The position numbers and the translations under genes were made by a program. The notes under the pieces were generated by a model. That model had not been told where the DNA came from. It saw only the letters and a list, made by a program, of their open reading frames with translations, and did no database searches. 35,052 nucleotides of DNA, taken from assembly GCF_001647195.1 (NCBI RefSeq), contig NZ_LVCV01000404.1:1-35052 (forward strand), given 5' to 3'. This DNA is from Rhodococcus sp. EPR-157 (GTDB lineage Bacteria; Actinomycetota; Actinomycetes; Mycobacteriales; Mycobacteriaceae). Positions 7,745 through 14,002 of the stretch are shown in pieces (position 1 is the first letter of the stretch; every line of letters begins with the position of its first letter).

Positions 7745-7840
7745 ATGGAGTGTTCCCACCGCTGCAACGGAGGGCCTCCATGCTGTGAGTCGAGAGAAGA
7801 TCCACGACCGACGCCGCATTCGACTGCGAGGCCACCATGA
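7745..7840 (+). other. Possible upstream ORF (31 codons) overlapping the ferredoxin start
   Basis: ATG at 7745 opens a 31-codon frame with four Cys codons (3, 7, 13, 14) that ends in TGA at 7838-7840, overlapping the ferredoxin ATG as ATGA. It lies in the leader of about 110 nt predicted from the TATAAC box at 7717-7722. The same leader can form CATGGAG (7744-7750) with CTCCATG (7776-7782), competing with GGAGG/CCTCC (7769-7779). No ribosome site precedes the ATG. It could be a translationally coupled leader peptide, or chance. Confidence 0.3.
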
Positions 7841-8172
7841 CCGCGACGTTCCCCACCCCCACACTCCTCGACGCCGGGCGAGTCGACGACCTCCCCGAGG
7901 GCGAAGCACTCCGCATCACGCCGCAGGGAACCGCCCCCATCGCGATCTTCAACGTCGAGGGTGAGTACTTCGCGATCGACGACACCTGCACCCACCAGGA
8001 CGCATCTCTGTCCGAGGGATGGGTCGAGGACTGCGCCGTCGAATGCCCACTTCATACCGCGTGCTTCGACCTTCGCACCGGAGCCGCACTCGGTGCTCCC
8101 GCCAAGATCCCCGTTCGAACCCACGCTGTGCACGTCGAGGACGGTGTCATCCGCGTCGCGGTCTCCCCGTGA
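7837..8172 (+). CDS. Rieske-type [2Fe-2S] ferredoxin
   Basis: 111 residues, the normal size for a dioxygenase-type Rieske ferredoxin (NirD/HcaC-like fold). Cluster ligands are Cys51-x-His53 (CTH) and Cys70-x-x-His73 (CPLH), with DDTCTHQDASLSEG preceding and CFDLRTGAAL following as in the family. It carries single electrons from a flavoprotein reductase to a terminal oxygenase. The stop overlaps the start of the reductase as GTGA (8169-8172), so the two are coupled. It diverges from the dmg-oxygenase operon across the palindromic control region, which points to the Rieske oxygenase at 4.1-5.2 kb as its partner. Start ATG 7837 has only a weak GAGG ahead and lies in an ATGA overlap with a possible upstream ORF. 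Confidence 0.9.
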   Translation: MTATFPTPTLLDAGRVDDLPEGEALRITPQGTAPIAIFNVEGEYFAIDDTCTHQDASLSEGWVEDCAVECPLHTACFDLRTGAALGAPAKIPVRTHAVHVEDGVIRVAVSP

Positions 8173-9317
8173 GGTCCGTGACGATCGTCGGCGCGTCGCT
8201 CGCCGGCCTGTCGTCCGCGCGCGCACTACGTGAGGAGGGTTTCGACGGCCGCATCACGATGATCGGCGACGAGATTCACCGTCCGTACGACCGACCTCCG
8301 CTGTCCAAGCAGTTCCTCAAAGGCATCGACGACGGTATGTCCCTCGAGACCGAGGAGGACTCCGCGCTCGAGTTGGACTTTCGGTTGGGGAACGCAGCGG
8401 TGGGGCTGGATCCGTCGGGCCGGACAGTTCTGCTGGCCGACGGGACCGAAGTGCTTTCCGACGCCGTGGTGGTGGCCACCGGGGCGTCGGCCATTCGCTT
8501 GGCCGGGTCCGCAGACGGCGTACACGTGCTGCGTTCACTCGACGATGCGCTGGCGCTGCGCGCGGAGTTGACTCCCGGCGCCCGGGTCGTGGTCGTCGGC
8601 GCAGGATTCATCGGTAGCGAAGTAGCTTCCACCGCAGTCGAACTGGGATGCGACGTCACCGTCGTCGAGGCGTCGGCCTCGCCGCTGGAACGGGTATTCG
8701 GGACGCAGATCGGCGCACTCGTCGCGGGCTGGCACAACCGCGGGGGCGCCCACTTGATCACCGGGGTGACCGTGTCCGGGTTCGCGATGTCCAGCGGCCG
8801 CGTCACCGCCGTCGAACTACGGGACGGGCGGTTGCTGCCGGCCGATGTCGTGGTGGTCGGCGTCGGTTCACGGCCCAACACTCGGTGGCTCGACGGCAGC
8901 GGTATCGAACTGTCCGGTGGCGTCGTGACGGACAAGCGAGGGGTGACCTCGATTCCAGGCGTCGTAGCTGTCGGTGATTGCGCAGCCGTCCGGGATCCCG
9001 CGACGGGCACGACGATCCGCGACGAACACTGGACGGCAGCGGCGACGCGGCCATCGGTGGCAATGAAAGCGCTGCTGGGATCCGGGGTCGAAACGTTCTC
9101 CGGGGTTCCGTACGTGTGGTCCGATCAGTACCAGTCGCGCATCCAGTTCGCGGGGCACCACGGTCTCGACTGCTCGGCCGACATCGTCGAGGGGGATCCG
9201 GAGCTGGGTCCGTTCGTCGCGGTCTATCGAAGGGACGGTCATCCAGTGGCCGTGCTCGCCGTGTCGTCCCCACGATCGTTCGGGAAGTGGCGTCGGCAGT
9301 TGGTCGCCCGGGATTAG
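8169..9317 (+). CDS. FAD-dependent NAD(P)H:ferredoxin reductase
   Basis: 382 residues from GTG 8169. The FAD-binding Rossmann motif is VTIVGASLAGLSSA near the N-terminus (GxSxAG form typical of the BphA4/CamA group); RPYDRPPLSKQFL follows as in that group; a second Rossmann motif VVVVGAGFIGSEVA (about 140) binds NAD(P)H; VAVGDCAAV near 275 is the conserved FAD-contacting ATG/GD motif; and the C-terminal reductase domain contains VPYVWSDQYQSRIQFAG. The enzyme passes electrons from NAD(P)H to the ferredoxin encoded immediately upstream. It differs in class from GbcB of Pseudomonas, a fused FNR-type reductase, so this locus would be a true three-component system. Its stop is followed directly by a palindromic repeat. 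Confidence 0.9.
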   Translation: MRSVTIVGASLAGLSSARALREEGFDGRITMIGDEIHRPYDRPPLSKQFLKGIDDGMSLETEEDSALELDFRLGNAAVGLDPSGRTVLLADGTEVLSDAVVVATGASAIRLAGSADGVHVLRSLDDALALRAELTPGARVVVVGAGFIGSEVASTAVELGCDVTVVEASASPLERVFGTQIGALVAGWHNRGGAHLITGVTVSGFAMSSGRVTAVELRDGRLLPADVVVVGVGSRPNTRWLDGSGIELSGGVVTDKRGVTSIPGVVAVGDCAAVRDPATGTTIRDEHWTAAATRPSVAMKALLGSGVETFSGVPYVWSDQYQSRIQFAGHHGLDCSADIVEGDPELGPFVAVYRRDGHPVAVLAVSSPRSFGKWRRQLVARD

Positions 9318-9318
9318 T

Positions 9319-9392
9319 GGGGGCTCCGCCCCCAGTGGCGCGGTTAAGTATGTTGGAGTGCACTTTTTCGTGCCACTGGGCGCGGAGCGCCC
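9319..9392. repeat. Dispersed palindromic intergenic element, copy 1
   Basis: The whole gap between the convergent reductase and XRE genes. Perfect outer-core arms CCCAGTGGC (9331-9339) and GCCACTGGG (9372-9380) enclose a 32-nt centre with GGTTAAGT and TGCACT; each flank forms its own hairpin, GGGGGC-TCC-GCCCCC (9319-9333) and GGGCGC-GGA-GCGCCC (9378-9392). A related copy is at 30325-30420. It could work as a bidirectional terminator or REP-like element. Confidence 0.75.
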
Positions 9393-9950
9393 CTACACAT
9401 GCTCCGACACCAGCACCGCCGCAGTGTTCGGATCCAGCGCCTCGAAGGTGTGCGGCAGATCCCCCGGGTAGCTGATGTAGTCCCCGGGGTGCAGTTCGAC
9501 GGGTTCGTCGGTCGGCCCGACCAGTGCGCGGCCTGCGGACAGAACCACGTGCTCGACAACGCCGGGCGAATGCGGATCTGCCCTTCTCGGCTCCCCCACC
9601 TGCGCGTTGATGAGGTAGATGTCTCGACGCGCATTCGGTGGACACGACGCCAATAGAGTCGCGACGTAGTCCGCCGTGTCCGACGCGATTCCGGGACCCT
9701 CGCCGGCGCGAATCAATCGAACCCGAGGCTTGGCCGGCTCGACCAGGTGAGCGAACGGCACATCGAGCGTCACGCTCAACGCCCACAGGGTCTCCACGCT
9801 GGGGTTCCCGGTACCGGCCTCGAGCTGCGACAACGTCGACTTGGCGATCCCCGCACGTCGAGCGACCTCCGCCAGCGAGAGCCCGACACGCTTGCGCTCA
9901 CGCTGTAGCGAGGCCGCAATGGCAGCGATAGGAGCACTGGGCTGAGTCAT
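9393..9950 (-). CDS. XRE-family regulator with C-terminal cupin domain
   Basis: 185 residues. The HTH_3 domain (about 8-65) reads LQRERKRVGLSLAEVARRAG then IAKSTLSQLEAGTGNPSVET, a textbook Cro/CI helix-turn-helix; residues 110-185 form a small cupin barrel (VVEHVVLSAGRALVGP, LHPGDYISYPGDLPHTFEAL). This architecture is common in repressors of amino-acid export and catabolism genes, where the cupin binds the effector. It is divergent from azlCD, with a 66-bp gap carrying an inverted repeat, so it most likely controls azlCD and itself. No ribosome site precedes ATG 9950; a TAGAGT box (9962-9957, minus strand) is 6 nt upstream, so a leaderless transcript is likely. Confidence 0.9.
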   Translation of the reverse strand: MTQPSAPIAAIAASLQRERKRVGLSLAEVARRAGIAKSTLSQLEAGTGNPSVETLWALSVTLDVPFAHLVEPAKPRVRLIRAGEGPGIASDTADYVATLLASCPPNARRDIYLINAQVGEPRRADPHSPGVVEHVVLSAGRALVGPTDEPVELHPGDYISYPGDLPHTFEALDPNTAAVLVSEHV

Positions 9951-9956
9951 GAGTCC

Positions 9957-10009
9957 ACTCTATCGGTCGATCGTTCGCCTTGACGAACGACCGATGCTTC
10001 GTTCACTAT
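9957..10009. promoter_or_regulatory. Divergent leaderless promoters and inverted repeat between XRE regulator and azlC
   Basis: The inverted repeat TCGTTCG (9971-9977) / CGAACGA (9984-9990), 6-bp spacer, is extended outward by ATCGGTC on the left and CCGAT on the right. Rightward, TTGACG (9980-9985) and CACTAT (10004-10009), spacer 18, end 7 nt before azlC ATG 10017. Leftward, TCGTCA and TAGAGT (9962-9957), spacer 18, end 6 nt before ATG 9950. Neither gene has a Shine-Dalgarno. The repeat covers both -35 regions, as expected for an autoregulated divergent operator. Confidence 0.55.
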
Positions 10010-10016
10010 TACGTCC

Positions 10017-10700
10017 ATGCGTTCGATCTGGCGAACACCGCCTTCGTCTCTGTCCCGCGACATCGCGCTCGTCTGTCTCGCCGACGGACTCGTCGGTGCG
10101 TCGTTCGGCGCTATTGCGGTGAGTGCGGGTTTGCCGATCTGGGTTCCCGTCGCCATGTCGGTGTTCGTGTTCGCGGGTGCAGCACAGTTCATTCTCGTGG
10201 GAGTGCTTGCCGCAGGCGGTAATCCACTGGCTGCGGTAGCCAGCGCGTTGCTGGTCAACACTCGACTCGTCCCGCTCGGCTTCTCCATCAGCGACACGTT
10301 CGACGGCACGTCCTGGCCCCGCAAGCTCCTCGGATCACATCTGATCACCGACGAGGCCGTGGCGTTCACAGCGATGGAAGGCGAGCGCACCCGGCGGCGC
10401 GCGGCGTTCTGGTTGTGCGGAATCGGACTGTTCGTCGCCTGGAACATCGGTGTGCTGATCGGCTCCGTTCTCGGCGGCCAGATCACCGACACTGCCGCCC
10501 TCGGGCTCGACGCCGCGTTCCCCGCCGTGCTGATCGCCCTTGTCATGCCCGCCCTGCGCGACGCCCTCACCAGGAACGCAGCGTTGATCGGCGCGTCGAT
10601 CGCAGTGGCCGCAGCGCTCGTCCTCCCCCCGGGGCTTCCGGTCCTCCTCGCGCTTCTCGGAGTGATACCGGCCTACGTCGCAACGAAGGTGAACGCATGA
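10017..10700 (+). CDS. azlC: AzlC-family branched-chain amino acid exporter, large subunit
   Basis: 227 residues, usual for AzlC (PF03591). The motifs DIALVCLADGLVGASFGAIA, MSVFVFAGAAQFILVGVL and LLVNTRLVPLGFSISDTF (about 72-89) are characteristic, and hydrophobic segments account for most of the length. AzlC with AzlD forms an efflux system for branched-chain amino acids or related compounds. Its stop overlaps the azlD start as ATGA (10697-10700). The start ATG 10017 lacks a ribosome site and appears leaderless. Together with the XRE-cupin gene it forms a standard regulator-exporter pair. Substrate is not deducible. Confidence 0.92.
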   Translation: MRSIWRTPPSSLSRDIALVCLADGLVGASFGAIAVSAGLPIWVPVAMSVFVFAGAAQFILVGVLAAGGNPLAAVASALLVNTRLVPLGFSISDTFDGTSWPRKLLGSHLITDEAVAFTAMEGERTRRRAAFWLCGIGLFVAWNIGVLIGSVLGGQITDTAALGLDAAFPAVLIALVMPALRDALTRNAALIGASIAVAAALVLPPGLPVLLALLGVIPAYVATKVNA

Positions 10701-11008
10701 ATCTCGTCCTTCCCATTGTCGCGCTCGCCGTGGGCACGATGGCTTTTCGAGTTGCCGGCCCGCTGCTCCGAACCCGGATGACACTCTCGCCCCGCGTCGA
10801 GCGGCTCGCGTCCATCGGTGTCGCCGTCATCTTCGTTGCTCTGGTCGCCACATCCGCACTCGTCGTCGACAACGGCTTCGCAGGGTTCGCGTGCCCCGCC
10901 GGAGTACTCGTCGCAGCGGTGCTCGCATGGAAGAAGGCGCCGTTCGTGGTAATCGTCGTCGCCGCTGCCGGGGTAACGGCTGCGCTTCGGTTCGCCGGAG
11001 TTGCATAA
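10697..11008 (+). CDS. azlD: AzlD-family exporter, small subunit
   Basis: 103 residues, four hydrophobic segments, the usual size for AzlD (PF05437). The N-terminal MNLVLPIVALAVGTMAFRVAGPLL and the conserved SPRVERLASIGVAVIFVALV block are typical. It overlaps azlC by 4 nt and the following SRPBCC gene by one base (TAATG at 11006-11010), so all three genes probably share one transcript. It is the partner of AzlC in the inner membrane. Confidence 0.9.
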   Translation: MNLVLPIVALAVGTMAFRVAGPLLRTRMTLSPRVERLASIGVAVIFVALVATSALVVDNGFAGFACPAGVLVAAVLAWKKAPFVVIVVAAAGVTAALRFAGVA

Positions 11009-11496
11009 TGCACCCCATGAGCCCAACTCCGAGCGGCAGTCTTCGTACCACCGACACCGGTATCGACCTCGAGATCACAAGAGTTATCGCCGCAACCCGT
11101 GAGGACGTGTGGGCCAGCCTCACCGAATCCGACCGCACCGCGCTGTGGTTCGGTCCGTGGGAACGGGTTTCCGACAATGACATTCGGGCTCGGATGGTCT
11201 TCGAGGAGGGCTCACCGTGGATGGACATGCACGTCGAGGCCTGCGAGTCGCCGCGCCGGTTGGCCGTCACCTCCGATGGCTGGGATTTGGAATCAGTGCT
11301 CGCCGAAGACGGAGACCGCACTACCGTCACTTTGATCCAGCACATGCACGACGCCGAAGGGCTGGGCGAGATCGGACCCGGTTGGGAGTACTACCTCGAC
11401 ATGCTGATCGCGTCCCGGGACGGCCTCACGTTGCCGAACTTCGACGACTACTACCCCTCCCAGCAGGAGTACTACTCGTCACTCTTGCCTCGGTAG
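11008..11496 (+). CDS. SRPBCC (AHSA1/START-like) domain protein
   Basis: 162 residues from ATG 11008; ATG 11017 is an alternative start three codons later. A helix-grip fold is indicated by DLEITRVIAATREDVWASLTESDRTALWFGPW (about 20-51), the usual N-terminal strand and helix of AHSA1 proteins, and by a C-terminal amphipathic helix. Members bind hydrophobic ligands or help protein folding; no ligand can be named. It is coupled to azlD by a TAATG junction but is not a usual azlCD partner. Its last 25 nt overlap the 3' end of the convergent marR gene, so both tails are constrained by each other. Confidence 0.8.
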   Translation: MHPMSPTPSGSLRTTDTGIDLEITRVIAATREDVWASLTESDRTALWFGPWERVSDNDIRARMVFEEGSPWMDMHVEACESPRRLAVTSDGWDLESVLAEDGDRTTVTLIQHMHDAEGLGEIGPGWEYYLDMLIASRDGLTLPNFDDYYPSQQEYYSSLLPR

Positions 11497-11933
11497 CGCC
11501 TCGACGCGGCGATGATCCTCTGTATACCCTCGAGCACCCTGAAAATCTCGTCCTCACCCACCTCGTTGCCCACGGCATTGGCATAGGCGTGCTGGTTCTT
11601 CCGCAGCTTCGCGAGCGTGTCATGCCCTTCCGGCGTGGGTTGCACGAGCTTGGCGCGGGCGTGGTTCGGGTTCTCGACGTATTCGGCCCATCCCTTCTCG
11701 ACGAGAATGTCCGCGGTCCGCTGCACGCTCTGCCGGGCAAGGCCGAGTCCTACTCGACGCGCGATCTCGGCCACCGGTATCGGCTCGTCGAGCGTCGCAC
11801 CGAGCACCTGCCACCACGCGGGTGTCAGACCGGCTGGTTCGGCGATATCTTTTGCTGCCGCGAGGAATTCACCGTTGAGCTCGAAGGCGGGCAGGACGAT
11901 GGACGTCAAGGCATCTCCGGCGGGCGTTCTCAC
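11472..11933 (-). CDS. MarR-family transcriptional regulator
   Basis: 153 residues. The winged helix lies at about 38-100: WWQVLGATLDEPIPVAEIAR, VGLGLARQSVQRTADILVEKGW (recognition helix) and the wing VENPNHARAKLVQPTPEG. MarR proteins are dimeric repressors often released by phenolics or oxidants. GTG 11933 overlaps the stop of the DJ-1/PfpI gene (GTGA), so it is the second gene of that operon and is probably autoregulated through the twin 16-bp sites at 12548-12590. Confidence 0.9.
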   Translation of the reverse strand: MRTPAGDALTSIVLPAFELNGEFLAAAKDIAEPAGLTPAWWQVLGATLDEPIPVAEIARRVGLGLARQSVQRTADILVEKGWAEYVENPNHARAKLVQPTPEGHDTLAKLRKNQHAYANAVGNEVGEDEIFRVLEGIQRIIAASRRYRGKSDE

Positions 11934-12532
11934 TGAGCGCCTTGCAGTTGCTCGTAGTACTTCTTCTCACCTGTGGTGTACAGCCCGTACCAGGCATCGA
12001 TGATGGGCTGCGGGAAGAGCTCGAGCATCTCGAACAGCGCCTTCGCAAATTCGAGTGGCGCCGTTCCCGGTGCAGTGACGAGGGTGCCGCCCACGACGGT
12101 TCGTTCGTCTCGATAGAATTCGCTACCCGTGTATTCCTCTGCCGCAGCCAGAAACTCGGGCGCATTGCTCGTATGAGGTATGGAATTCAACGCACCGACG
12201 CGAGCTAGGCCGAGCGTCGCGCCGCAGATAGCGCCGACAGGAACGCCCTTCGCGAGCAAATCGACGGCCAGATCGAGAACCTTCGCATGACCCTGCCCCC
12301 ACGAGCCGCCGCCCGGAAGAATCAGCGCCGCGACATCGGTCAGATCCGCGAGATCACCGTCGGGCAGGATCCGTATGCCACCGAGAGTGGTCACCGGACC
12401 CCCGCCGTCGGACAGAACCTGAAGTCGATACCGATCCGAACCCTGCTCCCGCGCCATCGCTATCCCGGCCACGATGTAGCTGTACTCCCAATCGGCCATG
12501 GTGTCCGTTGCGTAGAGCGCGATGGTCTTCAT
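11930..12532 (-). CDS. DJ-1/PfpI-family protein (class I glutamine amidotransferase-like)
   Basis: 200 residues. The start KTIALYATDTMADWEYSYIV and the central AALILPGGGSWGQGHA are DJ-1/PfpI features; the nucleophile elbow is GAICGATLGLARVGAL, with Cys near residue 104. Family members include glyoxalase III/deglycase-like enzymes, proteases, isonitrile hydratases and redox chaperones; this one is closest in layout to short YdeA-like proteins. A GGAGG lies 5 nt before ATG 12532. It leads a two-gene operon with marR behind a near-consensus promoter. Role in stress response is an inference from that pairing. Confidence 0.85.
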   Translation of the reverse strand: MKTIALYATDTMADWEYSYIVAGIAMAREQGSDRYRLQVLSDGGGPVTTLGGIRILPDGDLADLTDVAALILPGGGSWGQGHAKVLDLAVDLLAKGVPVGAICGATLGLARVGALNSIPHTSNAPEFLAAAEEYTGSEFYRDERTVVGGTLVTAPGTAPLEFAKALFEMLELFPQPIIDAWYGLYTTGEKKYYEQLQGAQ

Positions 12533-12547
12533 AGCTACCTCCGTTGT

Positions 12548-12591
12548 TGACAGTGTGCTGTCAGTCTACGATTTTGACAGCACACTGTCAA
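12548..12591 (-). promoter_or_regulatory. Consensus promoter with two MarR-type operators
   Basis: On the minus strand TTGACA (12591-12586), 17 bp, TAGACT (12568-12563): a near-perfect housekeeping promoter for the DJ-1-marR operon. Two 16-bp near-palindromes lie at 12548-12563 and 12575-12590. Each has TGACAG/CTGTCA arms around a 4-bp core, and the two are exact reverse complements. One covers the -35 and spacer, the other starts at the -10 and covers the start site. MarR dimers typically bind such sites. Confidence 0.75.
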
Positions 12592-12618
12592 TCACTCGCG
12601 ACGGGAGCCCACTCCTCA

Positions 12619-12674
12619 CAACCGAGATGTTCGTTTACAACCCGGATCGACGTTGTAAACGAACATCTAGGTTG
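12619..12674. repeat. Long inverted repeat (23-bp arms, 10-bp spacer) upstream of the DUF5914 gene
   Basis: The left arm, 12619-12641, begins CAACC and ends GTTTACAAC; the right arm, 12652-12674, begins GTTGTAAAC and ends GGTTG. The arms match with one mismatch. There is no following T-tract, and the element sits 67 bp before the start at 12741, upstream of a possible promoter. It is better explained as a regulatory binding region for a multimeric protein than as a terminator. The regulator is unknown. Confidence 0.65.
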
Positions 12675-12740
12675 TAGGAAGGACCGATTGAAGCCTCGTG
12701 TTCACGGGCGCCCCAGCCGCTCGTTCCGCATACTGGAAGC

Positions 12741-13757
12741 ATGGTCGCACTCGACGCACTCCGTAACCGGTGGCCCAAGAACCTACCGCTACAACCGTTG
12801 CCCTCCGAAGCGTGGGCGAAGCAAGAGCCAACCTGGAAGGGCGCCAACCCCCAAGTCATCGAATCTGCCCTCAAACGGGCGAAGACCAGACCGTCGGGAA
12901 ACTGGTTCGTCTTCGCCGCGAGCCGTGACATCGGCACCAAAGAACCGTTCGGCCGCAGCATCGGCACCACCGAGCTCGTGGCCTGGCGCGACGAGACCGG
13001 CGGCATTCACATCGCCCCCGGCGCGTGCCCGCACCTTGGTGCACCGCTGGCCAAGGCAAAGATCGAGTGCGACACCCTGATCTGCCTGTGGCACGGCATG
13101 CCGCTCGGGCCTAAAGGTCGTCCAGGATGGCGGCCTCTACCGGCATTCGACGACGGCATCCTGGTGTGGGTGCGTCTCGACGAACTCGGCGGTGAGGAGC
13201 CGACGCCGGTGCCCGTGGTCCCGATCAGACCGCCGTCGTCGACGAGCGTAGACGCGGTGGTCACCCTGACCGGCATCTGCGAGCCCGACGATGTCGTCGC
13301 CAATCGTCTCGATCCGTGGCATGGCGCCTGGTTCCATCCGTATTCGTTCGCCCGGTTGAAGGTCATCGAGGCGCCGACGGACATCGATGTCCCCGACGAG
13401 GACGACCGGTTCCTCGTCGACGTCACGTTCCGGGTCAGCCGCGGAATAGGCGTACCGGTGCGCGCCGAATTCGTCTGCCCCGGTCCACGAACCATCGTGA
13501 TGCGGATTCTTGAAGGCGAGGGCGCGGGAAGCGTCGTCGAAACGCATGCGACACCCCTGGCTCCCGGTCCCGACGGCAAACCACGCACCGCGGTCATCGA
13601 AGCAACGGTCGCCAGCTCGGACCGCCCCGGGTTCAAGATGGCACGGAAGGTTGCGCCGCTGCTACGCCCCGCGATGGGCTGGACGGCCGCGCGGTTGTGG
13701 AAGGACGACCTCGACTACGCGGAGCGTCGGTACGACTTGCGGTCGAGGGGTCTGTAG
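12741..13757 (+). CDS. DUF5914 Rieske protein, carotenoid-associated
   Basis: 338 residues. A Rieske [2Fe-2S] centre is given by CPHLGAPL (Cys98, His100) and CLWHGMPLG about 18 residues later (Cys-x-x-His). The C-terminal part, from about 170, has LDPWHGAWFHPYSFARLKV and belongs to DUF5914 as I recall it. These proteins occur beside carotenoid genes in actinobacteria and are thought to oxidise carotenoid end groups; the exact reaction is not established to my knowledge. The convergent crtU supports a carotenoid role. No mononuclear iron motif of the Nx2Ex2Hx4H type is seen. ATG 12741 has only GGAAGC directly before it and a CATACT box 6 nt upstream, so it may be leaderless. Confidence 0.75.
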   Translation: MVALDALRNRWPKNLPLQPLPSEAWAKQEPTWKGANPQVIESALKRAKTRPSGNWFVFAASRDIGTKEPFGRSIGTTELVAWRDETGGIHIAPGACPHLGAPLAKAKIECDTLICLWHGMPLGPKGRPGWRPLPAFDDGILVWVRLDELGGEEPTPVPVVPIRPPSSTSVDAVVTLTGICEPDDVVANRLDPWHGAWFHPYSFARLKVIEAPTDIDVPDEDDRFLVDVTFRVSRGIGVPVRAEFVCPGPRTIVMRILEGEGAGSVVETHATPLAPGPDGKPRTAVIEATVASSDRPGFKMARKVAPLLRPAMGWTAARLWKDDLDYAERRYDLRSRGL

Positions 13758-13815
13758 CGCCGGCCGGTCGACCCGCGGTAGGCCGACCCGCGCATTGGGG
13801 ACCCCCCGCGCAGGG

Positions 13816-13877
13816 GACCTAGCACCCTTTTTGCCAAGCAAGCACACCTGCTCGGAGGTGAACAAGGGTGCTAGGTC
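13816..13877. repeat. Inverted repeat in the convergent gap, possible bidirectional terminator
   Basis: Perfect 14-bp arms GACCTAGCACCCTT (13816-13829) and AAGGGTGCTAGGTC (13864-13877). The 34-nt loop holds a second hairpin, CACCT/AGGTG (13845-13860). It lies between the tail-to-tail DUF5914 and crtU genes. There is no clear T-tract after the stem in either direction, so termination is only a suggestion. Confidence 0.55.
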
Positions 13878-13995
13878 GGCAAGAACGGTGCTAGCTCGGC
13901 AAAGACGGTGCTAGCTCCCCCCGAGAGCCCCGGCCCCAGAGCCGAAACCCCAGAGCTCCGGCCCGAAAGCCGAAACCCCAGAGCCGAAAACCCAG
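13867..13995. repeat. Two adjacent tandem-repeat blocks (20-bp and 14-bp units)
   Basis: A 20-bp unit starting GGTGCTAG(G/C)TCGGCAA occurs at 13867-13886 and 13887-13906, with a partial third from 13907. A 14-bp unit then runs from 13926 to 13995 in five copies; two are identical (AGCCGAAACCCCAG at 13940-13953 and 13968-13981), one has a single change (13982-13995) and two are diverged (13926-13939, 13954-13967). This fills the non-coding gap down to the crtU stop at 14003. Confidence 0.7.
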
Positions 13996-14002
13996 ACCCG
14001 AA

